Shown: positions 27,177 through 35,483, numbered from the stretch's first letter. The stretch is DNA of 36,108 nucleotides from Bacteroidota bacterium (GCA_026709065.1 JAPOTS010000077.1:1-36108), one strand, 5' to 3'. A program made the numbers and translations. The notes: generated from the letters alone by a model not told the origin.

Positions 27177-27896
27177 TCAATCGCATACACGGGAAGAAAT
27201 TTCGGCACTACTGCTAGACGACTCAACAATGACACAACCATCTATATCTAAAAACGAGCGAATCTCTGGTTGTTTGTGCGCAATGATCGTCACGGATTGT
27301 TGCCATGTTGGGGGCTCGAGACACTGAGACACACCAGGTATAAATTCCCATTTGGATTCATCATAACCCCAAAATGAGATTTGCACATCTTGATCTTTCC
27401 GCGAAATATATCCCTGAAAATCTCCGTCTGAATAATAACTCTCAATAGTACGAATCATCGTGCTTGCTAGAGCTTTTTTAGGGTCCATTTCATTTTCAGC
27501 TTCTTCGGTGAGTAGTTCAGCGTACTCACGAATGGTCACGAGGTTATAGTCTGTGGCTAAGCCTTGAGTGCGCAGTGCATCTGCAATACTGCTAGATAGG
27601 TATGCGCCAAGTTGAAACTGCTCTTGCGAAGGATAGAGAACCAACGCATCATTTGATCCAAATCCGTCTCGGGTGATGTCATATAGCACCGCATACTCAA
27701 TCTCAGTTTCTTCAGGTAGGATGAACTGTTCTTCTAAAAGTGACTGAATGAATTCTTGGCTATTGACCTGCACTACGGGGACGACGCGTTGCGTAACATA
27801 TCCATCTTGGCCAAAGACAGGAATTCCCGTTATTAGGATCAAGATACCGAGACAGACAATCCGAAAAATAGTTTTAGGTAAGAAAGAATATATCAT
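27177..27896 (-). CDS. Secreted protein of unknown function in the usher-Exb operon
   Basis: 239 aa with a signal peptide (FRIVCLGILILITGIPVFG-QDG). The mature part has a mixed alpha/beta composition, an YAVLYDITRDGFG segment, an acidic helix, and a C-terminal third with Cys pairs (SQCLEPP, DIDGCVIV, SSRVCD) after a Ser run. No family is recognised. It starts inside the stop codon of the 1285-aa adhesin-like gene (ATGA overlap), so it is probably co-translated and works with it, perhaps as a minor subunit or periplasmic factor. Confidence 0.7.
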   Translation of the reverse strand: MIYSFLPKTIFRIVCLGILILITGIPVFGQDGYVTQRVVPVVQVNSQEFIQSLLEEQFILPEETEIEYAVLYDITRDGFGSNDALVLYPSQEQFQLGAYLSSSIADALRTQGLATDYNLVTIREYAELLTEEAENEMDPKKALASTMIRTIESYYSDGDFQGYISRKDQDVQISFWGYDESKWEFIPGVSQCLEPPTWQQSVTIIAHKQPEIRSFLDIDGCVIVESSSSSAEISSRVCD

Positions 27897-30800
27897 GAAT
27901 TGGGCGAAAGAATAATATTAGGGGGTGAGCCCTGATTTGGGGCAGATGATTCAAACCTGAGGATCAGATCACCCTCTGGTAGCGAATCCAATTGAATGCG
28001 CACACGGCTACGCGTATAGATCAAGACTTGGGATCTTCCTACCTGATCTCCCGATTCGTTCTCCACAATGACCTCACCATAAAATGGGATTCCCCCCGTT
28101 TCTAGAAGGAGAACTAAATCTGAATTCGTCTTTGATTCCAGCGATGCCTGAATCGGAGCGGGGCGAGAAGTATAGATTCCTGGTGCCTGAAATGTGACTC
28201 TAGCATTGGTTGTAGTGGGAGACTGGCTTTGGTTAATAAATTCGCGAGGAGTCACCGTAAAATTAAACATTCCTGCATAGCCTTGTTCTTGCAACTCAGC
28301 ATCATCAGCAATACCATAGTGAACCGACTGAGTTTCCCCAGGTGACAGCAACACTACTGTAGGATGTACCGCGACAATCGAGGTTAAATCTCCTTGTACG
28401 TCTTCTTGAGTCGTCACGCCAACAGAAAATCGCTCATCCTCCCGTGCTTCTCTGTAGCCAAATTCTAGGTCCACTTCAACCTCCATAGGATAGACGGACG
28501 GGTTCATAAGCTTAAAGGTGCCAGATCGAGTCTGCGGAGTCAAGACCGCGACTTGGGGCTGGATGCTAATGCTTTGTTGCCATTCTAATGAGGCTCCAGT
28601 GCCAGAAGCCGCGCGGAAGCCGACACCCTCGGGTCCTAATAATACCGTACGCCGCTCGGGCTCGACGCTCACCACGACTGGAATAGTTTTTAGCTGATCA
28701 AGGCCGTTAACCGTTAGCGCGACTGGAACCTGACCAGAATACAATCCTGGCTCGGTATTATCAAGGTTAATTTCTCCTCCAATCCGTAAGATTTGACAAT
28801 CATCTGGACGCATTGAGATCTGCAAAATCCGACTCGTCTGGTTATTTGCGGAGAATGTTGAACAGGATTCAGAGTTGGCTAATTGTGGCATGAGCATCAA
28901 TTCACGACCTGAATCTACATGGGATAATATAACTGATGGAAGTTGTTCTACGGAGACGGTGACGCTATCGCGGGCGACAATCATCATCCGCCCTGAGTGT
29001 GACTGTGCCCCATCGTAGACGATGCCAGAGATCAACTCTGTTGAAGGGTCAATCAGGATCTGTCCATTGGGTCCTACTACTCCAAAATCCAATTCTGATA
29101 CCGTAATCTCTACTTGTTGCACTATTTCTTCTAAGGGGCTGAGCACGATGACCGATACCGATGTCTGGGCTTCAATTGCACCCTCCGCCGAGACTGTAAC
29201 TCTATAGTCATAGGAAAATGAGTACTCTTGCTGTCGCGATGGAACATTAAACAACGGGCTTCCAGTTTCTTCATTTGTGAGACGCTCGGTTGGTGTCCAG
29301 TCCCACATGTATTCTAATTGCGCGCCTTCTTCGCTAGAGACGCTACATTCAATTGGCTGAGGCGATGCCCCGACTGTGACGACTAGTTCTTCTGGACACT
29401 CCAAAGAAATTGAATACTTCTCAATAGTAACCGTTAATGTCTCTGGATCTGGCGAAGGGGTTGCTTCAGGCGAAAATGCGTTGACCATATACGTATATGT
29501 GACAACTGCTTCTGGCTGATCAGCAGGGACATTGAAAGTCGGCATTCCACTATTGCGATCTCCTGTAAGAAGCGACAGCCCACTCTCTGAATTCCATTCC
29601 CACGTATAATCAAGTGGTTGATCAGGGTGTGCGGGGTCGGTCGTTGCCCTGCACATGAGTGGAAGCGGATCATCGCCTGGCCGAACAGTAATATCATCAC
29701 AGTCAATCTCAATGAATCTTGGTAAAACTTCAATTACTACTGTCTGTGGATCGGAATCCTTAAACTCGGGGGCCTCAACATGGATGTCATACGTATAGGT
29801 TTCAGTGGTCTCAACTGTGATTGGTACTTCAAAAATGGGAGGGGATCCTGGCGAGCCTTTTAACGGTCGGTCACTTGGACCATCTTGTTGTTCCCACTTA
29901 TACAAAAGGTTTGGAACCTGACCCTGCGCAGATGTGCAACTTAACTGTTTATCTGGATCTCCCGCAAATATTTCAATTGGACTATCGCAATTAAGAGATA
30001 GTTGCTCCAAATTTATCACGGTAACACTAATCCTACCTAGATTTTCAGGCGGATCTGTGGTATTGCCTGCGTTAATTGTTTTGGCATCCACTTCATATGT
30101 ATATGTGGCTCTTGGTTCATCTTGCTCCGAAGCATCTGGGACATTGAAGGTTCGACTTTCAGGATAATTAGGGTTTTCTGGTGACAGAAGTCGCTCTGCC
30201 ATAAGTCTATTCTCTCCGACAGCCTCCCAAGTATATGTAAAAACAGGATCTTCTTGTAGATCTGGATCGTGTTTCCACTCTGTATCAGCTTCGCATATAA
30301 GTGTTAAAGGTAGCTCACCAGTTTGTACCGTCATATCATCACCACATGTAATGATAATGTCTGGTTTCTCAAGAATCATTATGTTAACATCATATTCTAC
30401 GCTTGGTGGGATAACATTGTCAACTCTATCAATACGCGCTATAACTTTATAATTCCAAATTAAATCAGCCTCAACATCATTCAATAAATTAATAAGGAAC
30501 ATAAATAAATTACGTTCTTGATCAAAGTCCTCATCAGGTGAAAAAACGGGAATGGGGGCTCCTGCTTCTGCACTAAACTGCCAAATCAAATCTTCTGACG
30601 GAGGATCTTCTACCACACAACTAACCCTTAAATCTTCTGGGATCAATCCTTCGTACTGTTTAAAGGGCAAGGGATGCCCCTTCTCCTCTTTACAGTCGAG
30701 TTGAAAATCTAAAGGTGCGCGAGTTTGTTGAACGTTCAGCAGAAATTCCGCTTCTGCAACAGTGTTCGCTTCACCAAAAGCACGTACGGTCACCAGTACA

Positions 30801-31750
30801 GACCTATCTTGGTTGACCTCTGGAACAGGAATTGTAGGCCAATCATTGAATATTTCTGGTGAAATTAGATCTGATAATATCTGAATCCGAGGTGAACCCG
30901 CACCAGTAATTGAGCAAGGAACCTTGACCTGCTCCCCTTCAACAACAGTGATATCCTGACACTGAAGTTTAGGTGCGCGATTGATAACATGAATTTCTAC
31001 CTGCTCCGAGACAATCCGTCCAACATTCGGCATTTCAATATATAGCTCTAACGTTTGAACCGATGTAGCACTCTCAATGACCGGGGCTCGAACCATATAC
31101 ACAAATTCCCCCTCAGCGACAAGTTCAGTCGTGCTATATGGAGGCCAATCAAACTCAACATGATAATTCAAAAATCCTGCTGATTGATTGAGTCCTGTAC
31201 AAGGAATTTCAACCAACGCTCCACTCTCCACCGTGATAGGTGAAGCACACTGCAAATAAGGTAAGTCACTGGACACTACACCATCGGCATCAAACGGCAG
31301 CTGTATGGTATTCGCTACACCTGCCCCTGAGTAAATGCCATCCAACAGAAATTGGTCTCCCCCCCCCCGTATTATTGACTCGGTATCATTAGTTTGAAGC
31401 CCCCCCCCATTTTGCACGGTCACTGACACACGAGATTGATTTACTGGATCTCCAGTTTGATCAAAGACTATTCGCTGGTATACTATGTTCAGCGGTGAGT
31501 CTATATTTTCAGGGGCACGAAATTCTGGCGAAGCTTTTCCTAAATCGCTCAAATAGGCCAGTAATGAAGGATTCTGACTAACCCACTGATACGTATAATC
31601 AGGGGATGTCTGGATTCCACAGTCGATCAGAGTTGATGTGCCAGGTGTCACATATAGGTCATCCGAAATACAATCCTCAAAGAGCTGATCCTGTGCAAAT
31701 GCAGACGCTGTAATGACCGTTGCTAATAAAATACACGGAAGTATTTTCAT
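27893..31750 (-). CDS. Large adhesin-like protein: Ig-like repeats, DUF4402/pilin-like domain and PapD-like chaperone region
   Basis: 1285 aa with a signal peptide (MKILPCILLATVITASAFA). Residues about 25-875 contain eight Ig/PKD-like units, each opening with a Cys, a V-x-x-G turn and a second Cys, and often closing with a YTYEV-type strand. Residues about 885-1020 match DUF4402, found in fimbrial subunits of chaperone-usher loci (ELDFGVVGP, SGRMMIVARDS, ILRIGGEINL, PGLYSGQVPVALTV). Residues about 1050-1283 look like a PapD-type two-domain chaperone (VAVLTPQTRSGTFKLMNPS, HPTVVLLSPGETQSV, TSRPAPIQASL). Chaperone and subunit are normally separate proteins, so their fusion is unusual. It is the first gene of the operon. 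G9 and G10 tracts near residues 115 and 128 make it a phase-variation candidate. Confidence 0.68.
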   Translation of the reverse strand: MKILPCILLATVITASAFAQDQLFEDCISDDLYVTPGTSTLIDCGIQTSPDYTYQWVSQNPSLLAYLSDLGKASPEFRAPENIDSPLNIVYQRIVFDQTGDPVNQSRVSVTVQNGGGLQTNDTESIIRGGGDQFLLDGIYSGAGVANTIQLPFDADGVVSSDLPYLQCASPITVESGALVEIPCTGLNQSAGFLNYHVEFDWPPYSTTELVAEGEFVYMVRAPVIESATSVQTLELYIEMPNVGRIVSEQVEIHVINRAPKLQCQDITVVEGEQVKVPCSITGAGSPRIQILSDLISPEIFNDWPTIPVPEVNQDRSVLVTVRAFGEANTVAEAEFLLNVQQTRAPLDFQLDCKEEKGHPLPFKQYEGLIPEDLRVSCVVEDPPSEDLIWQFSAEAGAPIPVFSPDEDFDQERNLFMFLINLLNDVEADLIWNYKVIARIDRVDNVIPPSVEYDVNIMILEKPDIIITCGDDMTVQTGELPLTLICEADTEWKHDPDLQEDPVFTYTWEAVGENRLMAERLLSPENPNYPESRTFNVPDASEQDEPRATYTYEVDAKTINAGNTTDPPENLGRISVTVINLEQLSLNCDSPIEIFAGDPDKQLSCTSAQGQVPNLLYKWEQQDGPSDRPLKGSPGSPPIFEVPITVETTETYTYDIHVEAPEFKDSDPQTVVIEVLPRFIEIDCDDITVRPGDDPLPLMCRATTDPAHPDQPLDYTWEWNSESGLSLLTGDRNSGMPTFNVPADQPEAVVTYTYMVNAFSPEATPSPDPETLTVTIEKYSISLECPEELVVTVGASPQPIECSVSSEEGAQLEYMWDWTPTERLTNEETGSPLFNVPSRQQEYSFSYDYRVTVSAEGAIEAQTSVSVIVLSPLEEIVQQVEITVSELDFGVVGPNGQILIDPSTELISGIVYDGAQSHSGRMMIVARDSVTVSVEQLPSVILSHVDSGRELMLMPQLANSESCSTFSANNQTSRILQISMRPDDCQILRIGGEINLDNTEPGLYSGQVPVALTVNGLDQLKTIPVVVSVEPERRTVLLGPEGVGFRAASGTGASLEWQQSISIQPQVAVLTPQTRSGTFKLMNPSVYPMEVEVDLEFGYREAREDERFSVGVTTQEDVQGDLTSIVAVHPTVVLLSPGETQSVHYGIADDAELQEQGYAGMFNFTVTPREFINQSQSPTTTNARVTFQAPGIYTSRPAPIQASLESKTNSDLVLLLETGGIPFYGEVIVENESGDQVGRSQVLIYTRSRVRIQLDSLPEGDLILRFESSAPNQGSPPNIILSPNS
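31359..31368 (-). repeat. Poly-G tract (G10) in coding strand of adhesin-like gene
   Basis: Ten C on the plus strand, read as ten G in the gene, encoding Arg-Gly-Gly-Gly at about residues 128-131. It lies 31 bp after the G9 tract. Paired tracts allow opposite slips to restore frame. Confidence 0.9.
31400..31408 (-). repeat. Poly-G tract (G9) in coding strand of adhesin-like gene
   Basis: Nine C on the plus strand, read as nine G in the gene, encoding Gly-Gly-Gly at about residues 114-117 (NGGGLQ). Slippage by one or two bases would shift the frame and truncate the protein early. Confidence 0.9.
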
Positions 31751-32108
31751 TAGACGATAGTAGATTGGTAGTGATTAGATGAGAGGATACATCGGGTGCA
31801 CTTTAAATCCAGTTTTAGATGTTCTCCAATCATGAAATTTCTACATTCTGAAAAGCCAATCCATATCATAAATCCAGACTGCCTAACAGAATAGATTGAC
31901 AAGGAAGCATTGCGAAAAACACCACACGATGCCAGAATCGTGTGAGAATTATCCCCAACCACATATTACCCAAGTGGTATCCAGAGCGAAAAGAGACCAT
32001 TTTGGAATTGACATACATCAGGAGATTTCTATAAGGCATGTGTATAGTTTGGTGCCTTATGGTGAAAACTCCAAATCTATAAAGCACCCTATTTAAGTGG
32101 TAGAATAC

Positions 32109-32125
32109 TTGACAGGTCATGTCAA
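32109..32125. repeat. Perfect inverted repeat TTGACA-N5-TGTCAA
   Basis: Arms 32109-32114 and 32120-32125. It could be a dimeric regulator site; the left arm also equals a -35 consensus hexamer. No partner -10 was identified with confidence. Confidence 0.4.
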
Positions 32126-32333
32126 TTTTAAATTTGAATCAGAAATTCAGGAATAGCTAATAATTCTCTGCTGTTTAGACAACCATTATCTATGTTAAAA
32201 GCATTAGAGTAACGCTGAGAATCAACCATCCGAGACTTAGTCTTTGTGGTTGAGCCGAGTTTTCCCTGAAATAGGTTGGCGTTACTTGAAAGACTTAATT
32301 CTACGGATCGGCTATTGACTTGTCTGTCAAACA

Positions 32334-32357
32334 ATAGCCTAATTATGAATAGGCTAT
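32334..32357. repeat. Inverted repeat atagcct-N10-aggctat
   Basis: Perfect 7-bp arms at 32334-32340 and 32351-32357. Function unknown. Confidence 0.4.
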
Positions 32358-32444
32358 GAACAAGCCAAAACTGTAGAGTCCTTAGCTTTAGAACCCTGTA
32401 ATGAATTTTGTGAAATGCTAAGTAAAAGCACATCAAAAAAATTT

Positions 32445-32455
32445 GGGGGGGGGGG
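32445..32455 (+). repeat. Intergenic poly-G tract (G11)
   Basis: Eleven consecutive G in an otherwise AT-rich intergenic region, preceded by an A/T run. It is the longest homopolymer G/C run in the window and of the kind prone to slippage. It lies about 700 bp upstream of the adhesin operon start, so no direct effect is evident. Confidence 0.85.
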
Positions 32456-32466
32456 ATTTTCATTGA

Positions 32467-32655
32467 TCAAAATATTACAAAATCTACCCGTCCACCGCTT
32501 GGTTTTATAGAAATAGACTTGAAAAAAATGATATAAACCTTACAAAAGTTACACGAACTGATACGAAAACACTAGGTGATAATGAAATACTACGTTTATC
32601 CAACGATAAAGTTAAGAGATTTATTGGTTGGAAGTATGGAAATTTGAAATCTTAA
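32467..32655 (+). pseudogene. Start-less coding-like fragment
   Basis: An open frame of 62 codons directly after an in-frame TGA, with no usable start codon and ending at TAA 32653-32655. The peptide ends RLSNDKVKRFIGWKYGNLKS and its composition looks protein-like (WFYRNRLEKN, basic and aromatic). I do not recognise the family. It probably represents the 3' end of a gene whose front was lost by rearrangement. Confidence 0.35.
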
Positions 32656-33072
32656 CATAAAATTCATAATTGCCTAAAACATCTACGGACTATGACGGCT
32701 CTTGCAAAACTTCGCAATATGGGGGTTATAGTGTTGATTTGAAAAAATGTTGATTTTGGTCGCGTTTATGGGACAAAGTATCTATACGATAGAGTTTAGT
32801 CTCGGTTCCTTATCCTCCCCCTCGTTGATCTGTCCAAGAATCACATCCCAGATAAACTAAATGCTCAACAAGCCTAAATAGTAGATGGACTTTATACAGT
32901 GTACCCATAACTGACAGCACTCTATTCCACGATCACAACTGTTTTGATCAGGGTTATGCAAAGTCTTTTGAACAGGCATGGTGTCAAGTAAAGTTGATCT
33001 TATGTTAATCAATCGGGTGGATTCGCTGTCTATCGGTATCCTTACGATGTATCCATACGATTATCCCATATA

Positions 33073-33309
33073 TCACAATTGGTGACTTGTCCCTGAAAAG
33101 TTGCAATCAAGTAGAGTGACATGATCTCCGTTTTCTAAAACTCCATGAATGATTTCATTGGATATCTTTTCAATGTGTTTAAGTTTTACATCACTCAGTA
33201 GATGAAGATAGCTATTGGTGGAAGCTAAACATAGTTGACCGTATACTTTTTCTGATGGTAAGACTGTAAAGTGTCCACTCGTAACTTTATTATGGCTGAT
33301 ATTAACCAT
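33073..33309 (-). pseudogene. Truncated ApeA-like N-terminal domain (abortive infection remnant)
   Basis: Only 78 aa: GHFTVLPSEKVYGQLCLAS, then IIHGVLENGDHVTLLDCN. This pattern (a W/F-x-x-P opening, a V-x-G-x-L strand, then I-x-G-x-x-x-x-G-x-x-VTLLD) resembles ApeA N-terminal domain 1, found at the front of HEPN-type anti-phage proteins of several hundred residues. The frame stops after SGTSHQL, and no downstream frame restores the HEPN part, so the gene looks truncated. It lies 39 bp after the methyltransferase stop on the same strand, consistent with a defence cluster. The family call rests on pattern recognition only. Confidence 0.5.
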
Positions 33310-33348
33310 GTAGGGTCTTTGGATTTTTTACCTAAATAAATGAATAGT

Positions 33349-34485
33349 CTATCCTTTGTTAACCAAGAACAGAAATTCTTGATGTTTTTCCTGAGACTCA
33401 CTAATCCAGTCATGTGTCCACTTCATTTCGGCCATCACATTTTTTCTGTAATCAATTCTGCGTACTTTTGTTAATTCTCCGTTGTTGGTGAGAATCTCAT
33501 TCAACTCCTCTGCGGTACTTCTTCCCGATGAACTGTAAGACAGTAAAATCCATTTTGCACGAGTTTTTTTGATCAACCTTTCGATTGCCTCAACAGCGAA
33601 ATACTTATCCGTTGAAGGATTGCGCCTGAATTCTTCAAATACAGAGCCTACAAGGCGGTCAGATGAGTCAGTTCTTCTATTAGCCTTCCCAAAAAGTGCT
33701 GGTTTATCATTGAGACAAATGGTAGTCCATGGATGGTAATACGATGCATATCTGACACGAGAGGGAGGCATTTTTTCATTGTTTGAACCATAAGGTGGGT
33801 CATAGTATGCTAGGTCAACAGAATTATCTACAACGTCAAAAATATCTTTTTGAAGCACGATGTGTTTTGTATTTTGAGCAAAGACTCGGGGGACCTCAAG
33901 GTTTAATTTATTGTATGATCTTGGTGCCCATTCTTTAAGATATGCGACATAGTGCCCCAAGGTATTATCTACTTTATCCAAAGCGAGTATAAGACTAGTA
34001 AGTGCAACAGATTTTTCAATAGGCGAAAGGCACATTTCATCTATTCTGTCTCGCACTCCGTCCAGCTTCATGGTATTATGTATTTGCCAAGGTCTTTTGA
34101 GCCCATCATTTTGAATTGCTAGTCCACCATTAGGATATCCGCCATAGTAGTGTGTAAACCAACCTTTTTTTGGTGGAGTGAGCCGTAATTCCTGAATTAG
34201 GGAATCATAAGCATCCTTCGAATTTCGATTTAACATATAGCATGTTCCGAACACTTCTGACCATGTTGATATATCGTTGCATACAACTTGATATCCTGAC
34301 TTTGCCAGGGCCTGAGAAACACGTGTTGACCCAGAAAATCCATCTAGAATCGTCTTTGCCCCCGTCCAGGCAACCATTTCAAGTATGTGAGGAAGCAGTT
34401 TTAGCTTTGATCCGATATACTTGACACTTTCTGTTTCAGGAGATTCAACAATACAGTTTTCAAAAAGAGAGGCGCGGGACAACAT
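33349..34485 (-). CDS. D12-class (alpha) N6-adenine DNA methyltransferase
   Basis: A 378-aa type II modification enzyme. Seen: motif X-like KYIGSK (residues 22-27), SAM-binding motif I LDGFSGSTR (47-55), and catalytic motif IV DPPYG beginning at Asp229, with the recognition region between I and IV, i.e. the alpha order of the MethyltransfD12 family. It should transfer a methyl group to adenine N6 in the site recognised by its partner nuclease. ATG overlaps the nuclease stop (TGATG). The recognition sequence cannot be predicted from sequence here. It appears intact although the nuclease is frameshifted. Confidence 0.9.
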   Translation of the reverse strand: MLSRASLFENCIVESPETESVKYIGSKLKLLPHILEMVAWTGAKTILDGFSGSTRVSQALAKSGYQVVCNDISTWSEVFGTCYMLNRNSKDAYDSLIQELRLTPPKKGWFTHYYGGYPNGGLAIQNDGLKRPWQIHNTMKLDGVRDRIDEMCLSPIEKSVALTSLILALDKVDNTLGHYVAYLKEWAPRSYNKLNLEVPRVFAQNTKHIVLQKDIFDVVDNSVDLAYYDPPYGSNNEKMPPSRVRYASYYHPWTTICLNDKPALFGKANRRTDSSDRLVGSVFEEFRRNPSTDKYFAVEAIERLIKKTRAKWILLSYSSSGRSTAEELNEILTNNGELTKVRRIDYRKNVMAEMKWTHDWISESQEKHQEFLFLVNKG

Positions 34486-34988
34486 CAGTGACCATCCATT
34501 TTTTTAAGCCTCTCAATGTCTTCCATTACTTTTTCCAATGCTTCTTTGTGGCCTATTTCACTTGAAACCAGAGCATGAGAGAACAACTTAACCAGAATCA
34601 AATTATGTGAATAATCAATCCATCCACTCGTAATACTTTTGAAGTATTCTGCGCCATTTTTGGTGTGAGTCCATAGTCCACGCTGAAGTGCATTCGCAGA
34701 GGCTCCACCATAACGAACTTCACAGACATAGTTTCCTTCATTATTCAAGAATTTGTAAACAGGATGTTTTCTTCCCTTTCCAGAATTGATACGAACGATG
34801 CGGGCAACTTCTTCCTTGGCTTTGTCATAATTGAAAATCATGATGTTGCAACGCTGTACATTCTCGTCATAGATCAGGGGAAGCACATTAATTTCATCAA
34901 AAACGCTGAATGCAGAATCAGAAAATATACTTTCAATGACAGACCTATCAGAAACCTCCGCTCCCTCTTTCTCAAGTCGTGGAAACAT
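34485..34988 (-). CDS. Type II restriction endonuclease, C-terminal part (frameshifted)
   Basis: 167 aa from ATG 34988, but the same frame is open further upstream, reading AYGVGPLQLSTDKSFL before MFPRLEKEG, which directly continues the sequence of the preceding minus-strand frame. Notable motifs: CEVRYGGASANALQRGLWTH and SGWIDYSH. Together the two frames would make one protein of about 280 aa, a typical size for a type II endonuclease. Its stop overlaps the start of the methyltransferase gene. As a separate protein it would probably be inactive. The ATG at 34988 is unlikely to be a natural start. Confidence 0.65.
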   Translation of the reverse strand: MFPRLEKEGAEVSDRSVIESIFSDSAFSVFDEINVLPLIYDENVQRCNIMIFNYDKAKEEVARIVRINSGKGRKHPVYKFLNNEGNYVCEVRYGGASANALQRGLWTHTKNGAEYFKSITSGWIDYSHNLILVKLFSHALVSSEIGHKEALEKVMEDIERLKKMDGH

Positions 34989-35023
34989 TAGAAAGCTCTT
35001 GTCGGTTGATAATTGTAATGGGC

Positions 35024-35320
35024 CTACGCCATAGGCTTTGGGCTAATCTGAAATTCCTCTTGGTTAATGTCATCAATTATTTTGATGTCTTCCTCTTGTG
35101 ATTTAACCCGGTACAAGTCTTTCCCAACATGAATGGAACTGAAATCATACATGTACTGATTGACAAACTCACTGATTGCTATTTCGGCCAAATCCCCGTG
35201 GGTTTTATTACCGATCAGCCTCATAGTGAATATGTTACTCAGAGTGGTTGTTATCAGCGATGGGTTCTTTTGGATGAGCAACTCTAATCGCTGGATAAAA
35301 TTATTGTAAGGAGTACACAT
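35024..35320 (-). CDS. Type II restriction endonuclease, N-terminal part (frameshifted)
   Basis: About 98 aa from ATG 35320 (a TTG at 35341 opens the frame). It contains GNKTHGDLAEIAISEF and an acidic EEDIKIIDDINQEEFQISPK stretch that is the likely nuclease core, ending in PMA-stop. Moving to the -1 frame after the Lys gives ISPK-AYGVGPLQLST, which reads as a continuous domain. The break therefore lies at the putative active-site Lys. Either an inactivating one-base deletion, an assembly error, or true -1 frameshifting would explain it. The link to nuclease function rests on this continuity and on the adjacent methyltransferase. Confidence 0.6.
   Translation of the reverse strand: MCTPYNNFIQRLELLIQKNPSLITTTLSNIFTMRLIGNKTHGDLAEIAISEFVNQYMYDFSSIHVGKDLYRVKSQEEDIKIIDDINQEEFQISPKPMA
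35036..35042 (-). other. Slippery heptamer C CCA AAG at the frame break
   Basis: Minus-strand reading in the N-terminal frame is agC CCA AAG, matching the X XXY YYZ pattern for -1 frameshifting (X = C, Y = A, Z = G). A short perfect hairpin, gccta-tggcg-taggc, follows without the usual 5-9 nt spacer, so a stimulatory structure is not convincing. Confidence 0.45.
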
Positions 35321-35334
35321 GTTCAAATATAGGT

Positions 35335-35357
35335 GTTTCAAAAAAAAATATTGAAAC
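35335..35357. repeat. Inverted repeat gtttcaa-N9-ttgaaac upstream of the R-M genes
   Basis: Perfect 7-bp arms at 35335-35341 and 35351-35357 with an all-A/T spacer, just upstream of the nuclease start and within the divergent region to the gene at 35484. It is a possible operator for restriction-modification control. No C-protein gene is visible in the window. Confidence 0.4.
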
Positions 35358-35483
35358 TCAATGTAGTGCGATTTAACAAACGAGTTAATGATTAGGATCG
35401 CACATAACTTGTTTTCTTGATCTTAGGAACATAAACAAAAATTATGCCTTTATTAAATATTTGATCCAGTTGTTCAACGCTAC

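Larger units (their letters stand above)
31751..33072. other. Long AT-rich intergenic region with decayed sequence
   Basis: No intact gene is recognised. It must contain the promoter of the minus-strand usher-Exb operon near 31751-31850, but no clear -35/-10 pair stands out. It also holds three inverted repeats or homopolymers listed separately and one start-less coding-like fragment at 32467-32655. The sequence between the fragment and the ApeA remnant (32656-33072) is full of stops on both strands. It looks like a graveyard between the surface-structure operon and the defence genes. Confidence 0.5.

Noticed and set aside
32128-32463. Minus-strand open frame of 111 codons starting in the C11/G11 homopolymer
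   Set aside because: Composition is not protein-like and the start lies in the homopolymer; most likely a chance frame.
35022-35036. Hairpin as stimulator of frameshifting
   Set aside because: The 5-bp stem begins directly after the heptamer, without the needed spacer, and would be melted by the ribosome.
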